Source: an uncultured Aquimarina sp. (GTDB lineage Bacteria; Bacteroidota; Bacteroidia; Flavobacteriales; Flavobacteriaceae). From it: a stretch of DNA of 64,000 bases. Positions 18,877 through 29,429 of this stretch are shown in pieces (the stretch's first letter is position 1; every line of letters starts with the position of its first letter). Under the pieces are notes generated by a model that was not told the origin of the DNA, ran no database searches, and saw only the letters and a program-made list of their open reading frames with translations. The DNA lies in the NCBI GenBank assembly GCA_947498785.1, contig CANMLS010000024.1, forward strand, positions 18,283-82,282, written 5' to 3'. The position numbers and the translations under genes were made by a program.

Positions 18877-18952
18877 GAAGTGGTTCAAGCTTTTCTCAAT
18901 ATGCTATACAAAGGTTATTTTTTATTAGAATCAAAAAAGTTACAGCCACTTC
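18877..18952. repeat. Palindromic repeat element, short copy
   Basis: The left end GAAGTGGTTCAAGCTTTT is an imperfect inverted repeat of the right end AAAAAAGTTACAGCCACTTC. Ends and internal stretches (GCTATA, TAGAATCAAAAAAGTT) are shared with the longer copy at 48888-49047. It stops 3 bases before the stop codon of the minus-strand gene at 18956, so it may also end that transcript. No target-site duplication is evident. Confidence 0.6.
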
Positions 18953-18955
18953 ATA

Positions 18956-19429
18956 TTATAGTTCTTCATATTTTCCATCATCATCAACTAGGTATACTTC
19001 GTCCAGAATCCACTTCTCATCGGTTTTAATATACCTATATTCATAATCATACTGTATATAATGAAATTCTTTGTCTTTAAATCTAGTTTTGATAATAGCA
19101 ACTTCATCATCAATTATTTCTTCTATTACTCTTTCTTGTTCTCCACAATGATCTGCATCACTACCAAAAGTAACACCTTGATATTTTTTATCAGGACTAC
19201 AATACTTTAGGATTAAATCATGATACGCTTTCTCTATCTTTTTATCTGCACCATCATCATCTTCTTCATTTAATTTATATGCAAAATCATTCCACTGTTT
19301 ATAATCTACAATGAATTCTTTGGTAAGTAGAATTGGTGATTTTACCTTTACCTCTGTACTTTCTTTTGTTTTGGTTCCTATACAATTATAAAACACCAAG
19401 ACTAATAGTATTATAACAACTTTCTTCAT
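18956..19429 (-). CDS. Small acidic lipoprotein, possibly NTF2-fold
   Basis: A 157-residue protein with a short lipoprotein signal (MKKVVIILLVLVFYNCIGTK, Cys at residue 16). The mature part is acidic; its pattern KKIEKAYHDLILKYC, then strands such as FHYIQYDYEYRYIKTDEKWILDEVYLV, resembles NTF2-like folds, including some NTF2-fold immunity proteins. The fold is an inference and no partner toxin lies nearby. It sits alone between the repeat element and a long non-coding stretch. Confidence 0.5.
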   Translation of the reverse strand: MKKVVIILLVLVFYNCIGTKTKESTEVKVKSPILLTKEFIVDYKQWNDFAYKLNEEDDDGADKKIEKAYHDLILKYCSPDKKYQGVTFGSDADHCGEQERVIEEIIDDEVAIIKTRFKDKEFHYIQYDYEYRYIKTDEKWILDEVYLVDDDGKYEEL

Positions 19430-19970
19430 AAATTAAGTATATACAACAATCGTATTACAATAGTATTTCGTTTTTTCCTCTCTCTAGTTTACTGCTATGA
19501 TTTCTATCTATTTCTAAATAAATAAAAGACTCAATAAGCAGTACAATACATGGGGACAAATTTATACTCAATGTAAGATTGACAACACACTGTTTTCAGT
19601 GAAATTGTAATATTTTCTTGGTTAGGTTGAGTTCTTTTAAAATTAAGGAAGGATATAAAACATTATACCAGTTTTGATTTGAAAACACTAAAATGAAAAT
19701 CAATTATTTTTTGATTATACGAAAAAGAAAGATCAAGCATAACTATAGACATAGCTTAGTTTTACGTTGAAGAATCAGCAGAAAAAAGGGCTAATCTTGG
19801 CAGGCAAATTTAAACCAGTAATGGTAGAATTACTTGTATCTAGAAGTTTTCACACACTTGAAGATTACAAAGATTTTAACCCGCTTAATCTGACTAATCG
19901 AGATGACTAAAGTAATACCTAAAAAGCTACCTAAAGGCAACCAATAACACCATGGGTGAATGCATAGAAA
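19430..19970. other. Non-coding stretch, possibly gene remnants
   Basis: No reading frame of useful length. Short open stretches at about 19765-19815 (VEESAEKRANLGRQI) and 19816-19911 (ending LNLTNRDD) read like protein but match no family I know; they may be remains of a decayed gene or chance. Confidence 0.3.
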
Positions 19971-20831
19971 TCAAGCATATTTATATTTCATAAGGTGTTG
20001 TATTATTTTGGATTTAACTTCAGAATAATGTGTTTGAATTAACCAATGACCACCAGAAATTTTCACAAACTCATAATAACCATCTACATATTCTTTACAA
20101 TTTTCTGCTGCATATTTTGATATTGCAAAATCTTCATCTCCCCAAATAAAAAGAGTCGGTGTTTTTACAGCGGCAAGAAGTTTTTTGGTCTTATATTGCT
20201 TCATATACCTATAATTAGAGCGATAATAACTTAATGCTGCTGTTAATCCTTTTTTATCTCTAAAAACTGTGAGATAATCGCTCACTTCATCATCACTACA
20301 ATTTTCCCAAAATGTTCTAAAAACTTTAAAATCATTTCTTCTAAACATGATTTCTGGTAAGAAAGGAATCTGAAACATCAATATATACCTACTCATTTTT
20401 TTTTGCTCTTTATCGTTTTGCATAGCACTCCCAAAAGCTTGTAAATGAGGAAATGACAAAGCCGTCCAACTTAAAACTAAATCTGGATGATCATGTATAA
20501 GTTTCCAACCTATAACAGCTCCCCAATCGTGAGCTATCAAATGAAATTTATCATTTGGACTTATTTGTTTTGCAATAGCAAGTACATCACCTTTTAAGAT
20601 ATCTAACAGGTATTCTTTTTTATGTAAAGGTCTTGCATTTTTACTATATCCTCTTAGATTTGGCGCCACACAATAATACCCTAGAGCACTTATCTCACTC
20701 ATTATTCTAACCCACATATGAGAGCTCTCTGGAAAACCATGTAACAGGAGAACCATTTCATTTTTTCTATTCCCAGAAACCCTACATGTAAAAGTAAAGT
20801 TATTTATATCTATTTCTTCTAGCTGAATCAA
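19971..20831 (-). CDS. Alpha/beta hydrolase, epoxide-hydrolase-like
   Basis: A 286-residue alpha/beta hydrolase. HGFPESS (31-37) is the oxyanion-hole motif of epoxide hydrolases, and the nucleophile elbow reads HDWGA with Asp102, as in soluble epoxide hydrolases and haloalkane dehalogenases rather than Ser esterases. A catalytic His lies in SGGHWLIQ near the C-terminus and an acid candidate in WGDEDFAIS. No signal peptide. It is divergent to the FAD oxidoreductase that heads the polyketide cluster, 304 bases away, so it may act on the cluster product, but this is only positional. Confidence 0.8.
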   Translation of the reverse strand: MIQLEEIDINNFTFTCRVSGNRKNEMVLLLHGFPESSHMWVRIMSEISALGYYCVAPNLRGYSKNARPLHKKEYLLDILKGDVLAIAKQISPNDKFHLIAHDWGAVIGWKLIHDHPDLVLSWTALSFPHLQAFGSAMQNDKEQKKMSRYILMFQIPFLPEIMFRRNDFKVFRTFWENCSDDEVSDYLTVFRDKKGLTAALSYYRSNYRYMKQYKTKKLLAAVKTPTLFIWGDEDFAISKYAAENCKEYVDGYYEFVKISGGHWLIQTHYSEVKSKIIQHLMKYKYA

Positions 20832-21135
20832 TCTACGTAATTATTTAATTAATAAACGATAACCAATTGAGAGTAAAATACTCGATCAATTTCTATTTCT
20901 AACGATAGCATCTCGTTAAGTCTTTTTAATAAAACTTTAATACTCCATTATAGAAAATACTCACTATACTTGTGTCACAAAAGGCATCCTCTTATTGATT
21001 TTTTAATCGCCTAAAATAGAAACATTTTTGATCATTAATGTTAATGAAATATTAATCAGTCAAAAAACTATTTTATACGAGCTTGAGAACAAATGCTAAT
21101 TAAATTATATATCCAATTACTCTTTATTGAAGACT
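20832..21135. other. Divergent promoter region
   Basis: A 304-base AT-rich gap between the minus-strand hydrolase and the plus-strand oxidoreductase. It must hold both promoters; no clear TAnnTTTG/TTTG pair was found. Confidence 0.4.
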
Positions 21136-22467
21136 ATGTCGAACAAACGAAATCATGCAATTGTACTAGGTTGTAGTTTAAGTGGCTTATTAACTGCTAA
21201 AGTTTTGAGCAAGCATTATCAAAAAGTAACTATAATCGAAAAAGATAAAGTAAATAACATTCCCGAATCAAGAAAAGGGCAACCTCAAACTCAACATGTA
21301 CATGCTTTGGTCAAATCTGGATTAAGTATCCTAGAAGAGTATTTTCCTGATATAAAAAAAGACCTTGTTGCTTCTGGTGCTGTAGAAATGGATTTGGGTG
21401 ACTCTAGCATATTTTACTCTTATGGCGGACTTAGAGAACGATCAAATAGTGATATAGACATTGTTACTATGAGTCGCCAATTACTCGAATTTCTGATCCG
21501 AAGATATACCTTAAACATATCCAATATAGTACTGCTGGATCAAATGGTTTTTGAAAAATTAAACCTCACAGAGGATAAACAGAAAATCAAAGGAGTATCT
21601 ATTAGAGATACCAAAAACAATATGTCTTTTCATACAGACGGTGATTTGATTATAGACACCACAGGTAGAGGTTCTAGAACACCAAAGCTTTTAGATCTAA
21701 TAGGGTTTAAAGCTCCAGAAAACAGTACTGTAAAAATTAATGTTAGCTATCATTCTAGAATTTACAAAAGAGATATCAATGATCCCAGAAGCGATAAAAT
21801 AATTGTTCTCAAAGCCGAACCTCCTTTAGAAAAGGTAGATGCAATGCTTTTACCTATTGAAGATGATCGATGGATGTTAACCATTGCAGGTTGGCATAAA
21901 ACCAATCCAATACCTAATTCTGAAAAAGAGTTGTTAATGATGTTTAAAAGTTGGCCTCATTTAGATTTTTATGATATTCTGTCGAATAGCACCCCTGTTT
22001 CAGAATTTATAACCTATAAATTCCCACAAAGCTTAAGGAGACATTATGAAAAATTAGATGAATTCCCCTTAGGATATTTGGTTTTGGGAGATGCGGTCTG
22101 TAGCTTAAATCCTGTATACGGACATGGAATGACTTCTGCCGCTTTTCAAGCTAAAGAACTAGATAAATTATTAGAAAAACATATCCCAGAAAACAAACTA
22201 GCAAAAATTTATTTTAAAAAGATTTCAAAAATAATAGATCAATGTTGGCTTATTTCTACAATAGAAGATTTTAGATATCCAGAAACCATTGGCAAACGAC
22301 CCAAAGGAATAAAACTAATCAATCGCTACATGACACGAGTACATCGTGTTTCTATACATAATACTTTGGTTAGAAACACCTTTTTGGAAGTTGCCAGTTT
22401 ATTAAAAACTCCCAAAACACTTTTTTACCCAAGAGTTTTATGGAAATTAATTCGATCCAATTCATAG
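21136..22467 (+). CDS. FAD-dependent oxidoreductase/monooxygenase of the polyketide cluster
   Basis: A 443-residue flavoprotein. The Rossmann motif is AIVLGCSLSGLLTAKVL followed by the acidic strand end VTIIEKDK; a DG-type motif appears in DLIIDTTGRGSRTPKLL and the GD motif in YLVLGDAVCSLNPVYGHGM. This places it with the group of 2-polyprenyl-6-methoxyphenol hydroxylase-like and geranylgeranyl-reductase-like enzymes. GQPQTQHVHAL is typical of a bacterial subgroup often found in natural-product clusters. I chose the ATG at 21136; a TTG at 21127 is also possible. It could oxidise the polyene or polyketide made by the synthase 370 bases downstream. Confidence 0.75.
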   Translation: MSNKRNHAIVLGCSLSGLLTAKVLSKHYQKVTIIEKDKVNNIPESRKGQPQTQHVHALVKSGLSILEEYFPDIKKDLVASGAVEMDLGDSSIFYSYGGLRERSNSDIDIVTMSRQLLEFLIRRYTLNISNIVLLDQMVFEKLNLTEDKQKIKGVSIRDTKNNMSFHTDGDLIIDTTGRGSRTPKLLDLIGFKAPENSTVKINVSYHSRIYKRDINDPRSDKIIVLKAEPPLEKVDAMLLPIEDDRWMLTIAGWHKTNPIPNSEKELLMMFKSWPHLDFYDILSNSTPVSEFITYKFPQSLRRHYEKLDEFPLGYLVLGDAVCSLNPVYGHGMTSAAFQAKELDKLLEKHIPENKLAKIYFKKISKIIDQCWLISTIEDFRYPETIGKRPKGIKLINRYMTRVHRVSIHNTLVRNTFLEVASLLKTPKTLFYPRVLWKLIRSNS

Positions 22468-22838
22468 AAAAAACGCACCAATAAGTAATACAAAATCAAA
22501 CAATTAGTTATATTATAATTTCTTTAAGAATTTTTGTTTTTGAAATTTCGATATTTGATTAAAATTAGATTAACAATTGTTTAAATCAAAAAATAATTTC
22601 TGTTTTTATTGCTCTTAAAACAACTCTCTCATATTTTAAAATATTATTTAGATTATTTAATTATAAAAAAACACATTGCTCTAAGATATTTTTACCCCAT
22701 TTGATGAAGATAATATCTCATCAGAATTAGAAATTATTATTGTTAACTCAACTTTGAATTCTTTTAAATCATAATACTAACCTACTTATAAATATTTTCA
22801 TTAAAACTTCAATTTTTAATGAACCAAAGACTTTTTTT
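22468..22838. other. AT-rich leader upstream of the synthase gene
   Basis: 371 bases without a gene, very AT-rich. It probably holds the promoter and a long untranslated leader of the synthase operon. No hairpin or consensus promoter stands out. Confidence 0.35.
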
Positions 22839-25800
22839 ATGGCTTTTTTCACAACGCAATACCGTGTTTTATTTCATGATACTATGGCATATGGTTCTCA
22901 TCACCACATGACCAATTTCAAATTTCAAAATTATGCTAGAGAAACATTTTTGTTTGGCAGTGCCACAAATGGCCATGAGGATTGGAAAGAAGAATTAAAA
23001 GATACTGTAATGCTTACTCGAGAAGCACACAGTTTAAACCTTGCTCCAGTACAACTAGGAGAGAAAGTAGCAATTTTATTGACCTATGAAGATCCTACTC
23101 CAAGTACAGTAAGATTATGTTTTAGAGTAATCAACGGTCAAGGAAAACCTGTTTGCTGCGGATATCAAACGATGGTTCTCATCCACAAAGATACCATGGA
23201 GTTATTACCTGCTCCGCAATTTATTCTAAAATACCTTGATATCAACAACAAACGTTGTGTTCTAGAAGAACTTACTGCTCCATCCTTTGCCAAACGTGTT
23301 TTAGAAGGAGCTAAACACATGAAGCATATTTTTAGTCCAGAAATACTAGAAATTGGAAAAAAAATAGCCAATGGTGATACAGCAACTTCTTTTCCCAAAA
23401 TCATAGATTTCATGCATAACGAATATTCTATTGATATTAAGGATGAAGAAGAATCTGTTGACTCTGATGCCATTGTATTTACTTTTGCTGGACAAGGGTC
23501 TTATGACTATAAAATACTAAGAAATTTATATCTTAATTATCCAATTGCCAAACCATTCTTTGACTATACTGATCAATTAGCAAAAAAAACGTTTGGAAAA
23601 CATTTTTTACCTCTTGTAGAAGCCTCCAGTAAAAAACTGCATGATCAACTTTTAAGTGAATCCCCTGATTTTAATCAATTCGGTATTTATCTTATCAATA
23701 TCATAACAGCCAAAATAATGATGGATAAAGGCATTCGCCCATCATTATTACTAGGTCATAGTTTTGGTGAAATCGCAGCACTTGCTATAGCCGAAGTATT
23801 TTCTATAGAAGTAGGCTTAGAGATTATAAATCACAGAATTTTGACATTGCAATCAGACCAAATAGCAGGAAAAATGGCTTCTGTATCTTGTGATGAATTT
23901 TTTGCTAGTCAAATACTAAAAAAAATCAATAAAGAAAATGATATATACATAGCTGTATGTAATCACTCAAAACAAACTATAGTATCCGGAACAGTAGATG
24001 CTCTGGATGAATTATCCCTAGCCTTATCAAGAAAAGGTGTTTCGCTCACCTACATAGATAGCGAATACCCTTTTCACTCTCCATATCTCAACAATCTGGT
24101 TTCTCCATTCAGACAACAACTAAATACTTACGAATATAAATCTGCTAAAATCCCTGTTTATCATGGAACCGAACAAACATTACATACATCGTATAGTGAT
24201 ACTCCTGCGATTATAGCAGACATGTTTGTAAAGCCGCTTCATTTTCAAAAAATCATACAATCACTTTACAACCAAGGATATCGTCAATTTATTTCTTGTG
24301 AAGGAAAAGGTATTGTTCATAAAATAATATCAAAAATAGGTAATGAGCTAGAAACTCCATTGGTAAACCACACTATAATAGATAAACAATACGGATTAAA
24401 AACAGGGTTTGAAAAGGTTTTTGACTATTTCTTATATTCGGATAAATCTGACACAAACCAAGGAAACACCAAAATAGAAGCTTCTAGCAAAACGGATTAT
24501 CAAATAACAACTCAAAACAAAAATTCAGACAAAAAATATCCTGACGAATTATGTTCTAAAGAACCCATAGCTATTGTTGGTCAGGGATGTATTGTTCCTG
24601 GTGCTATTGACCCCAATGAATATTGGAAAAATATTACTAATGGAATTAATGGTGTTGTAAATTTAGGAATTGAATGTCCAGAAATGATGCAAGATTTTGT
24701 TGGAGGACATGTTACAAAAGACAAACAAGACATTGTTGCAGATAAAACGTATACCTTACTTAATGGAACAATTCTTAAAATAAACTATAATCCCCAATTA
24801 CTCTCTGAAATATATACAGAAGACGAATTTAATGCGCTGACAAGAGGGCAACGACTGCTAGCATTAGCATTAGCCCAAAGTATGGATCAACATACATTAG
24901 ACAAAAACAACAGTAGAGTACAATGTATTATAGGAGCAACTGCAGATGGGTCAAATGAATACGATGAGGCTTTGTTTTTGGAAAGTATGAAACAAGCCCT
25001 GAATGATATAGAAGAACCTGAAGAAGTTCTTAAAGGTTTTACCAAAGACATAGAAAGTCTATCTGGATATCGTTCTGATATAGATTCATTATCGCAGCAA
25101 ACAATGTATAGTGAAGTATTACAAAGATTCTTTAAAAAAGAAGTTAACACCTATGTTATAGATTCTGCATGTTCTTCATCTTTATATTCTGTTAATCTGG
25201 GAATAAAAGCACTTCAAAATTTTGAGTCAGACATTATTCTGGCAGGAGGAGTTTTTGCTCCAGGCCCTGCAAACAATACACTCTTTGCACAGTTTAGAGG
25301 CTTAACACCTACACAAAGTCGACCTTTGGACTCCAATGCCGATGGTGTTGTATTTAGCGATGGTGCTGGAATGGTCGTGCTAAAAAGATTATCAGACGCT
25401 ATTGCTAATGAGGATAAGGTTTTGGGAGTAATTAGAGGAATGGGGTTATCTAGTGATGGAAAAAGCCCTTCTATTAATGTGCCAAAATCTGTAGGACAAA
25501 CTATCGCCATAAAAAAGTGTTATAAAAACTCTGGGATTCCTATGGATTCCCTTCAATATGTAGAAGTTCATGCTACAGCAACACCTGTTGGTGATGCAGT
25601 AGAGTTTAATTCTCTAAAAGAAGCATTTAATGACCATAAAAATGTCGCCAATCCAGTAGCTTTGGGCAGTGTTAAATCTCTTATCGGACATACAGGATGG
25701 GCATCTGGAGTTGCCTCTATTATAAAAATATGTAAGGCTTTTGAACATCAAATAATTCCTAAACAATATAATTATAATACTCCTAATGAGAATTTTGATT

Positions 25801-28800
25801 TGGACAATACTCCTTTCTTTATTCCCGAAGAAAATCAATCTTGGCAAGAAAATTTGAATAATTTACCCAGAAGAGCTGGGATAAATGGATTTGGATTTGG
25901 AGGTACCAATGCACATCTTATAATTGAAGCTTTTGATGAGAACTATCATCATCAACTTAAGTATACCAAAAACACTAGTCCAAAAGGCACCATAAAATTA
26001 GCTGTAGTTGGGAGTAGTACTTTGTTTCCCGATACAAACAAATTAGACAAGGGTTCCCTTGGGGATCAATCACGTTTTAATAGAGGTGTATTGCATTTAC
26101 CTGCTAAAAAAAGATTGCTTCCTGATGTAACAGATCACATGGATGTCTCACATTACTTAGCAATGCAATCAGCAGAGGAAGTACTTACTTCTATGTCTCC
26201 AAAATGGGCAGAATTCAAGAATAACATTGGGGTGGTTCTAGGTATTGAGTCAAAAACAGAACGAGGAATTGAGGCTATAGAACGTATTTTTCTTGATTTT
26301 TTTAAGCGAATTATGCTTCAACAAAAGTCTATCAGCAAACTCAAAGCTATCGATTTTGACAGAATACTCAACAAGCTAATAGAACATAAAAAAACTAGTG
26401 TCATCCCTTCAGGACCTTATACCCTTCCCGGGTTAATGCCAAATGTAGCAGCTAGTAGAATTACTAATATTTTTAACCTTAGAGGACCTAATATTGTAAT
26501 TGATAAAGGAAGAGATTCTCTATTACAATCATTATTTGTTGCCAATCAGTTCTTAGAATCTAACGACTGTGATATTGTTCTTGCTGGTGCTATTAGTACA
26601 GGACATAAATCTATTGATCTTTCTTTTAAAGAAGCAACAGTCTTATATGCTCTGGTAACTGAAGAATATGCACAAAAGAATGATTTAAATATTCTTTCTA
26701 CAATTTCTGTGGATAGTAATCTTGCTGTTAAGATTAATGACAACTTATTAGATTTTACTAATGACACAGCAGAGTATAAAGGATCCTATGGGCTAACAAC
26801 ATTAGCAGAAGCAATCAATCAAAAAAAGGCAGATAACATCAAGACGGCTCAGAAAAAGGAACATGAATACCCTGAAGTTAAAATTTCTAACACTCAAGAT
26901 ATTACTAATTCCTTTACTTCAAAAACATATGATTATATAAGACAAACTCCTATTTACAACTTTACACCAAAATTAAAAGAAGTTGTCAAGCAAAATACTC
27001 GTGTTTCTTTACAAAATGATAAGTTTTTATTTGTTATTGATCAGGTACATAAGTGGCAAGAACTTGAAAAGTCTGGGGTTTTGGATGCCATAGAGTATAC
27101 TGTCATCTATCAAGGGAAAGAAAATATAGCTTTAAATAATGCTATAATAATCAATTTAGAATTAGACAATAACGATCAAATATTAAGAAAATTAGAGGAC
27201 GTAAGGTTTGACACTATTATTGGTTTAAAATATTTAGGAGACTATAAGGTTGATTCTTTATTAGAAAACAATTTTATAGAAGAGCGTCAATTAATCGACT
27301 TACTTTTTACCATTACAAAACTACATTATGATCACATAAAAACAGGTGCTATCAAATTACTTACCGTCTGTTTAGATGCATTTGAAAATGAAAACCCTAA
27401 TGGGTATACAGGATTACTTTCGGGCTTTATAAAATCAGTTACCAGAGAACTCTCTAGTGCAACTTGTAAAATGATAGCATTAGATCACGATAATTTATTT
27501 AAAGCGATACAACAAATAGAAACAGAATTAGGCCAATCAGACCATTATCCAGAAGCATATTATACAGAAGATAAACGAATGGTTTATAAACTGGAAAAAG
27601 TTGAAAAAAGGAAAGAAACACATACCGATTATCTCAATAATAACTCTATAGTTATTGCAACTGGTGGTGGCCGAGGAGTAACTGCAGTACTTGCAGAAGA
27701 ATTATTAAACAGATATGGGTGTACGGTAATCGCTTTGGGCAGAACAGACGTTTCATCTGTACCTAGCTCAATTCTTAAAATGGATGAAGCATCCTTACGA
27801 TCTTTTGAAGGTGTTTTTTACAAACAAGAGCTATCAAAAAGTAAATCAAAAAACATCAAACAACTTAAAAAAGAATTTAACTCCTACCTCGCTGCAAATG
27901 AACTTAATCAAGTAATCACAAATTTGCAATCTTTGCCAGGAACTTATATTTATAAAAGTGTTGATATTAATAATGAAAATAAAATTGACCAATTAATCGG
28001 CGACTTGTATGCTACTTATGGTAAAGTAGATATGGTATTACACGGTGCCGGAGTTCAATTATCGCAGATACTAACAAAAAAATCATTAGTTGATTTTCGT
28101 CGTATTATATCAACAAAAATAGGGAGTCTTGGCAATTTTTATAAAGCAATCAAAAAACGTAAAAATCAACCTGTACATTATCATATTCTTACTTCTACAT
28201 TTAGTTATTTGGGTAATGATGGTCAACCTGATTATGGTGCTGCCAACGAAGCAATGGATCGCCTTGCCAATATGATGAATTCTCATGACAAAGATTCGTA
28301 CTGGTCTTCTATTGCATGGCTAGGTTGGGCAGGAATAGGAATGACCAGAGGTTCAGAATTTGCTGCATTAGCTGCAAACAGAGGTCTTCGAGGAGTAACC
28401 AAAGAAGAAGGGCAAGAGATATTCGCCGATGTAATTTCTGGATCTCCAATAGCGCCAACCAATATTTTATTAGCAGATGGAGAAATAAAATATTACAAGC
28501 CTGATATTATAAATAAACAACAAAATTCAAAAACAGTAAAAAACAGTATCACCATCACACATGATATCTCAACGGATAATGCTCCTTTTTTATTAGCCCA
28601 TAAGATAAGTAATACTCCTACTCTACCTGGTGCTTTTATTACTAGTCTTATTGGAGATGCTGCTAAAAAATTGCGACCAGAATTAAAAATTACTGCTTTT
28701 GAAAATATGTATTCAAGAAAATTTATTAAAGTTTTCAAAGACAAAAAAATACACTTAAGAGTTATTGCCAGAATTGTTTCAGAAAATGAAAAAGAAAGTA

Positions 28801-29429
28801 ATATAGAAGTCAAAGTCATCTCAGATTTTATTCATAAATCAGGTAAAATATTACAAAAAGACATTATTCATAGCGAAACGATTTTAAAAATGTCAAATGA
28901 AATTTCTCAACCAATTCATCAAAATCAAAAGTTTAGGGATTCTCTTTCTGAAACAAAAGAATCTCTACCAGACCCTTATGTAATGGGTAATTCTAAGGTA
29001 CACTTGGGAATAGGGTTTGATGTATTATCCAGAATAGAAGTTGATGATCAATATCGAAAAGGAGAATATAACCTTTTAGACATTAACTATAGAAGTGACG
29101 ATTACAAAAAATTCATGCCAGTATTTATATTAATGGATGCTATGTGGAGGTTTGGCGGTATTAGTGTAAACAGTAATGGAGATATGCCGCTTTGTGTACC
29201 TGACTTTTGTAAGGATATGCGATTTTATTTTGACTTTACCGATAATACCTATCCTGCATTATTTGAGACCATTTCGTTTTTTGGAGTTAATCCTATTGAA
29301 GATGGTGAAATGTTACATCTTAGTACGATTGAAGCCAGAGATAAAAATGGCAATTTACTTCTTGAAGTTCTTGGAGGAAGTTGCAAAAAATTTGATGTTG
29401 TCACTCCCGAACTTACTGTTGAGCAATGA
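22839..29429 (+). CDS. Iterative polyketide/PUFA-type synthase, TE-AT-KS-CLF-KR-DH
   Basis: A 2196-residue synthase. Domains in order: a hot-dog thioesterase-like domain (about 1-140, opening YRVLFHDTMAYGSHHH); an acyltransferase (about 205-525; FAGQGS 216-221, active Ser308 in GHSFGE); a complete ketosynthase (about 574-1032; Cys778 in DSACSSS, His911 in HATATPVGD, His951 in GHTGW); a second KS-like domain (about 1045-1400) with Arg1225 at the Cys position, probably a chain-length-factor-like partner; a KR with its structural half (about 1420-1600) and catalytic half (GGGRG at 1609-1613, Ser1786, Tyr1799); and a double hot-dog DH (about 1905-2190; His1921, with Asn1925 where HxxxG has Gly). 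There is no ACP inside; two ACPs are encoded downstream. It overlaps the PPTase gene by four bases. Confidence 0.9.
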   Translation: MAFFTTQYRVLFHDTMAYGSHHHMTNFKFQNYARETFLFGSATNGHEDWKEELKDTVMLTREAHSLNLAPVQLGEKVAILLTYEDPTPSTVRLCFRVINGQGKPVCCGYQTMVLIHKDTMELLPAPQFILKYLDINNKRCVLEELTAPSFAKRVLEGAKHMKHIFSPEILEIGKKIANGDTATSFPKIIDFMHNEYSIDIKDEEESVDSDAIVFTFAGQGSYDYKILRNLYLNYPIAKPFFDYTDQLAKKTFGKHFLPLVEASSKKLHDQLLSESPDFNQFGIYLINIITAKIMMDKGIRPSLLLGHSFGEIAALAIAEVFSIEVGLEIINHRILTLQSDQIAGKMASVSCDEFFASQILKKINKENDIYIAVCNHSKQTIVSGTVDALDELSLALSRKGVSLTYIDSEYPFHSPYLNNLVSPFRQQLNTYEYKSAKIPVYHGTEQTLHTSYSDTPAIIADMFVKPLHFQKIIQSLYNQGYRQFISCEGKGIVHKIISKIGNELETPLVNHTIIDKQYGLKTGFEKVFDYFLYSDKSDTNQGNTKIEASSKTDYQITTQNKNSDKKYPDELCSKEPIAIVGQGCIVPGAIDPNEYWKNITNGINGVVNLGIECPEMMQDFVGGHVTKDKQDIVADKTYTLLNGTILKINYNPQLLSEIYTEDEFNALTRGQRLLALALAQSMDQHTLDKNNSRVQCIIGATADGSNEYDEALFLESMKQALNDIEEPEEVLKGFTKDIESLSGYRSDIDSLSQQTMYSEVLQRFFKKEVNTYVIDSACSSSLYSVNLGIKALQNFESDIILAGGVFAPGPANNTLFAQFRGLTPTQSRPLDSNADGVVFSDGAGMVVLKRLSDAIANEDKVLGVIRGMGLSSDGKSPSINVPKSVGQTIAIKKCYKNSGIPMDSLQYVEVHATATPVGDAVEFNSLKEAFNDHKNVANPVALGSVKSLIGHTGWASGVASIIKICKAFEHQIIPKQYNYNTPNENFDLDNTPFFIPEENQSWQENLNNLPRRAGINGFGFGGTNAHLIIEAFDENYHHQLKYTKNTSPKGTIKLAVVGSSTLFPDTNKLDKGSLGDQSRFNRGVLHLPAKKRLLPDVTDHMDVSHYLAMQSAEEVLTSMSPKWAEFKNNIGVVLGIESKTERGIEAIERIFLDFFKRIMLQQKSISKLKAIDFDRILNKLIEHKKTSVIPSGPYTLPGLMPNVAASRITNIFNLRGPNIVIDKGRDSLLQSLFVANQFLESNDCDIVLAGAISTGHKSIDLSFKEATVLYALVTEEYAQKNDLNILSTISVDSNLAVKINDNLLDFTNDTAEYKGSYGLTTLAEAINQKKADNIKTAQKKEHEYPEVKISNTQDITNSFTSKTYDYIRQTPIYNFTPKLKEVVKQNTRVSLQNDKFLFVIDQVHKWQELEKSGVLDAIEYTVIYQGKENIALNNAIIINLELDNNDQILRKLEDVRFDTIIGLKYLGDYKVDSLLENNFIEERQLIDLLFTITKLHYDHIKTGAIKLLTVCLDAFENENPNGYTGLLSGFIKSVTRELSSATCKMIALDHDNLFKAIQQIETELGQSDHYPEAYYTEDKRMVYKLEKVEKRKETHTDYLNNNSIVIATGGGRGVTAVLAEELLNRYGCTVIALGRTDVSSVPSSILKMDEASLRSFEGVFYKQELSKSKSKNIKQLKKEFNSYLAANELNQVITNLQSLPGTYIYKSVDINNENKIDQLIGDLYATYGKVDMVLHGAGVQLSQILTKKSLVDFRRIISTKIGSLGNFYKAIKKRKNQPVHYHILTSTFSYLGNDGQPDYGAANEAMDRLANMMNSHDKDSYWSSIAWLGWAGIGMTRGSEFAALAANRGLRGVTKEEGQEIFADVISGSPIAPTNILLADGEIKYYKPDIINKQQNSKTVKNSITITHDISTDNAPFLLAHKISNTPTLPGAFITSLIGDAAKKLRPELKITAFENMYSRKFIKVFKDKKIHLRVIARIVSENEKESNIEVKVISDFIHKSGKILQKDIIHSETILKMSNEISQPIHQNQKFRDSLSETKESLPDPYVMGNSKVHLGIGFDVLSRIEVDDQYRKGEYNLLDINYRSDDYKKFMPVFILMDAMWRFGGISVNSNGDMPLCVPDFCKDMRFYFDFTDNTYPALFETISFFGVNPIEDGEMLHLSTIEARDKNGNLLLEVLGGSCKKFDVVTPELTVEQ

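Noticed and set aside
22531..22557. Promoter pair TTTTTG and GATATTTG before the synthase
   Set aside because: The spacing is about 13 bases, too short for the Bacteroidota consensus, and the -7 box misses its first T.
24887..25510. Minus-strand frames inside the synthase gene
   Set aside because: They overlap the KS domain with all catalytic motifs on the plus strand.
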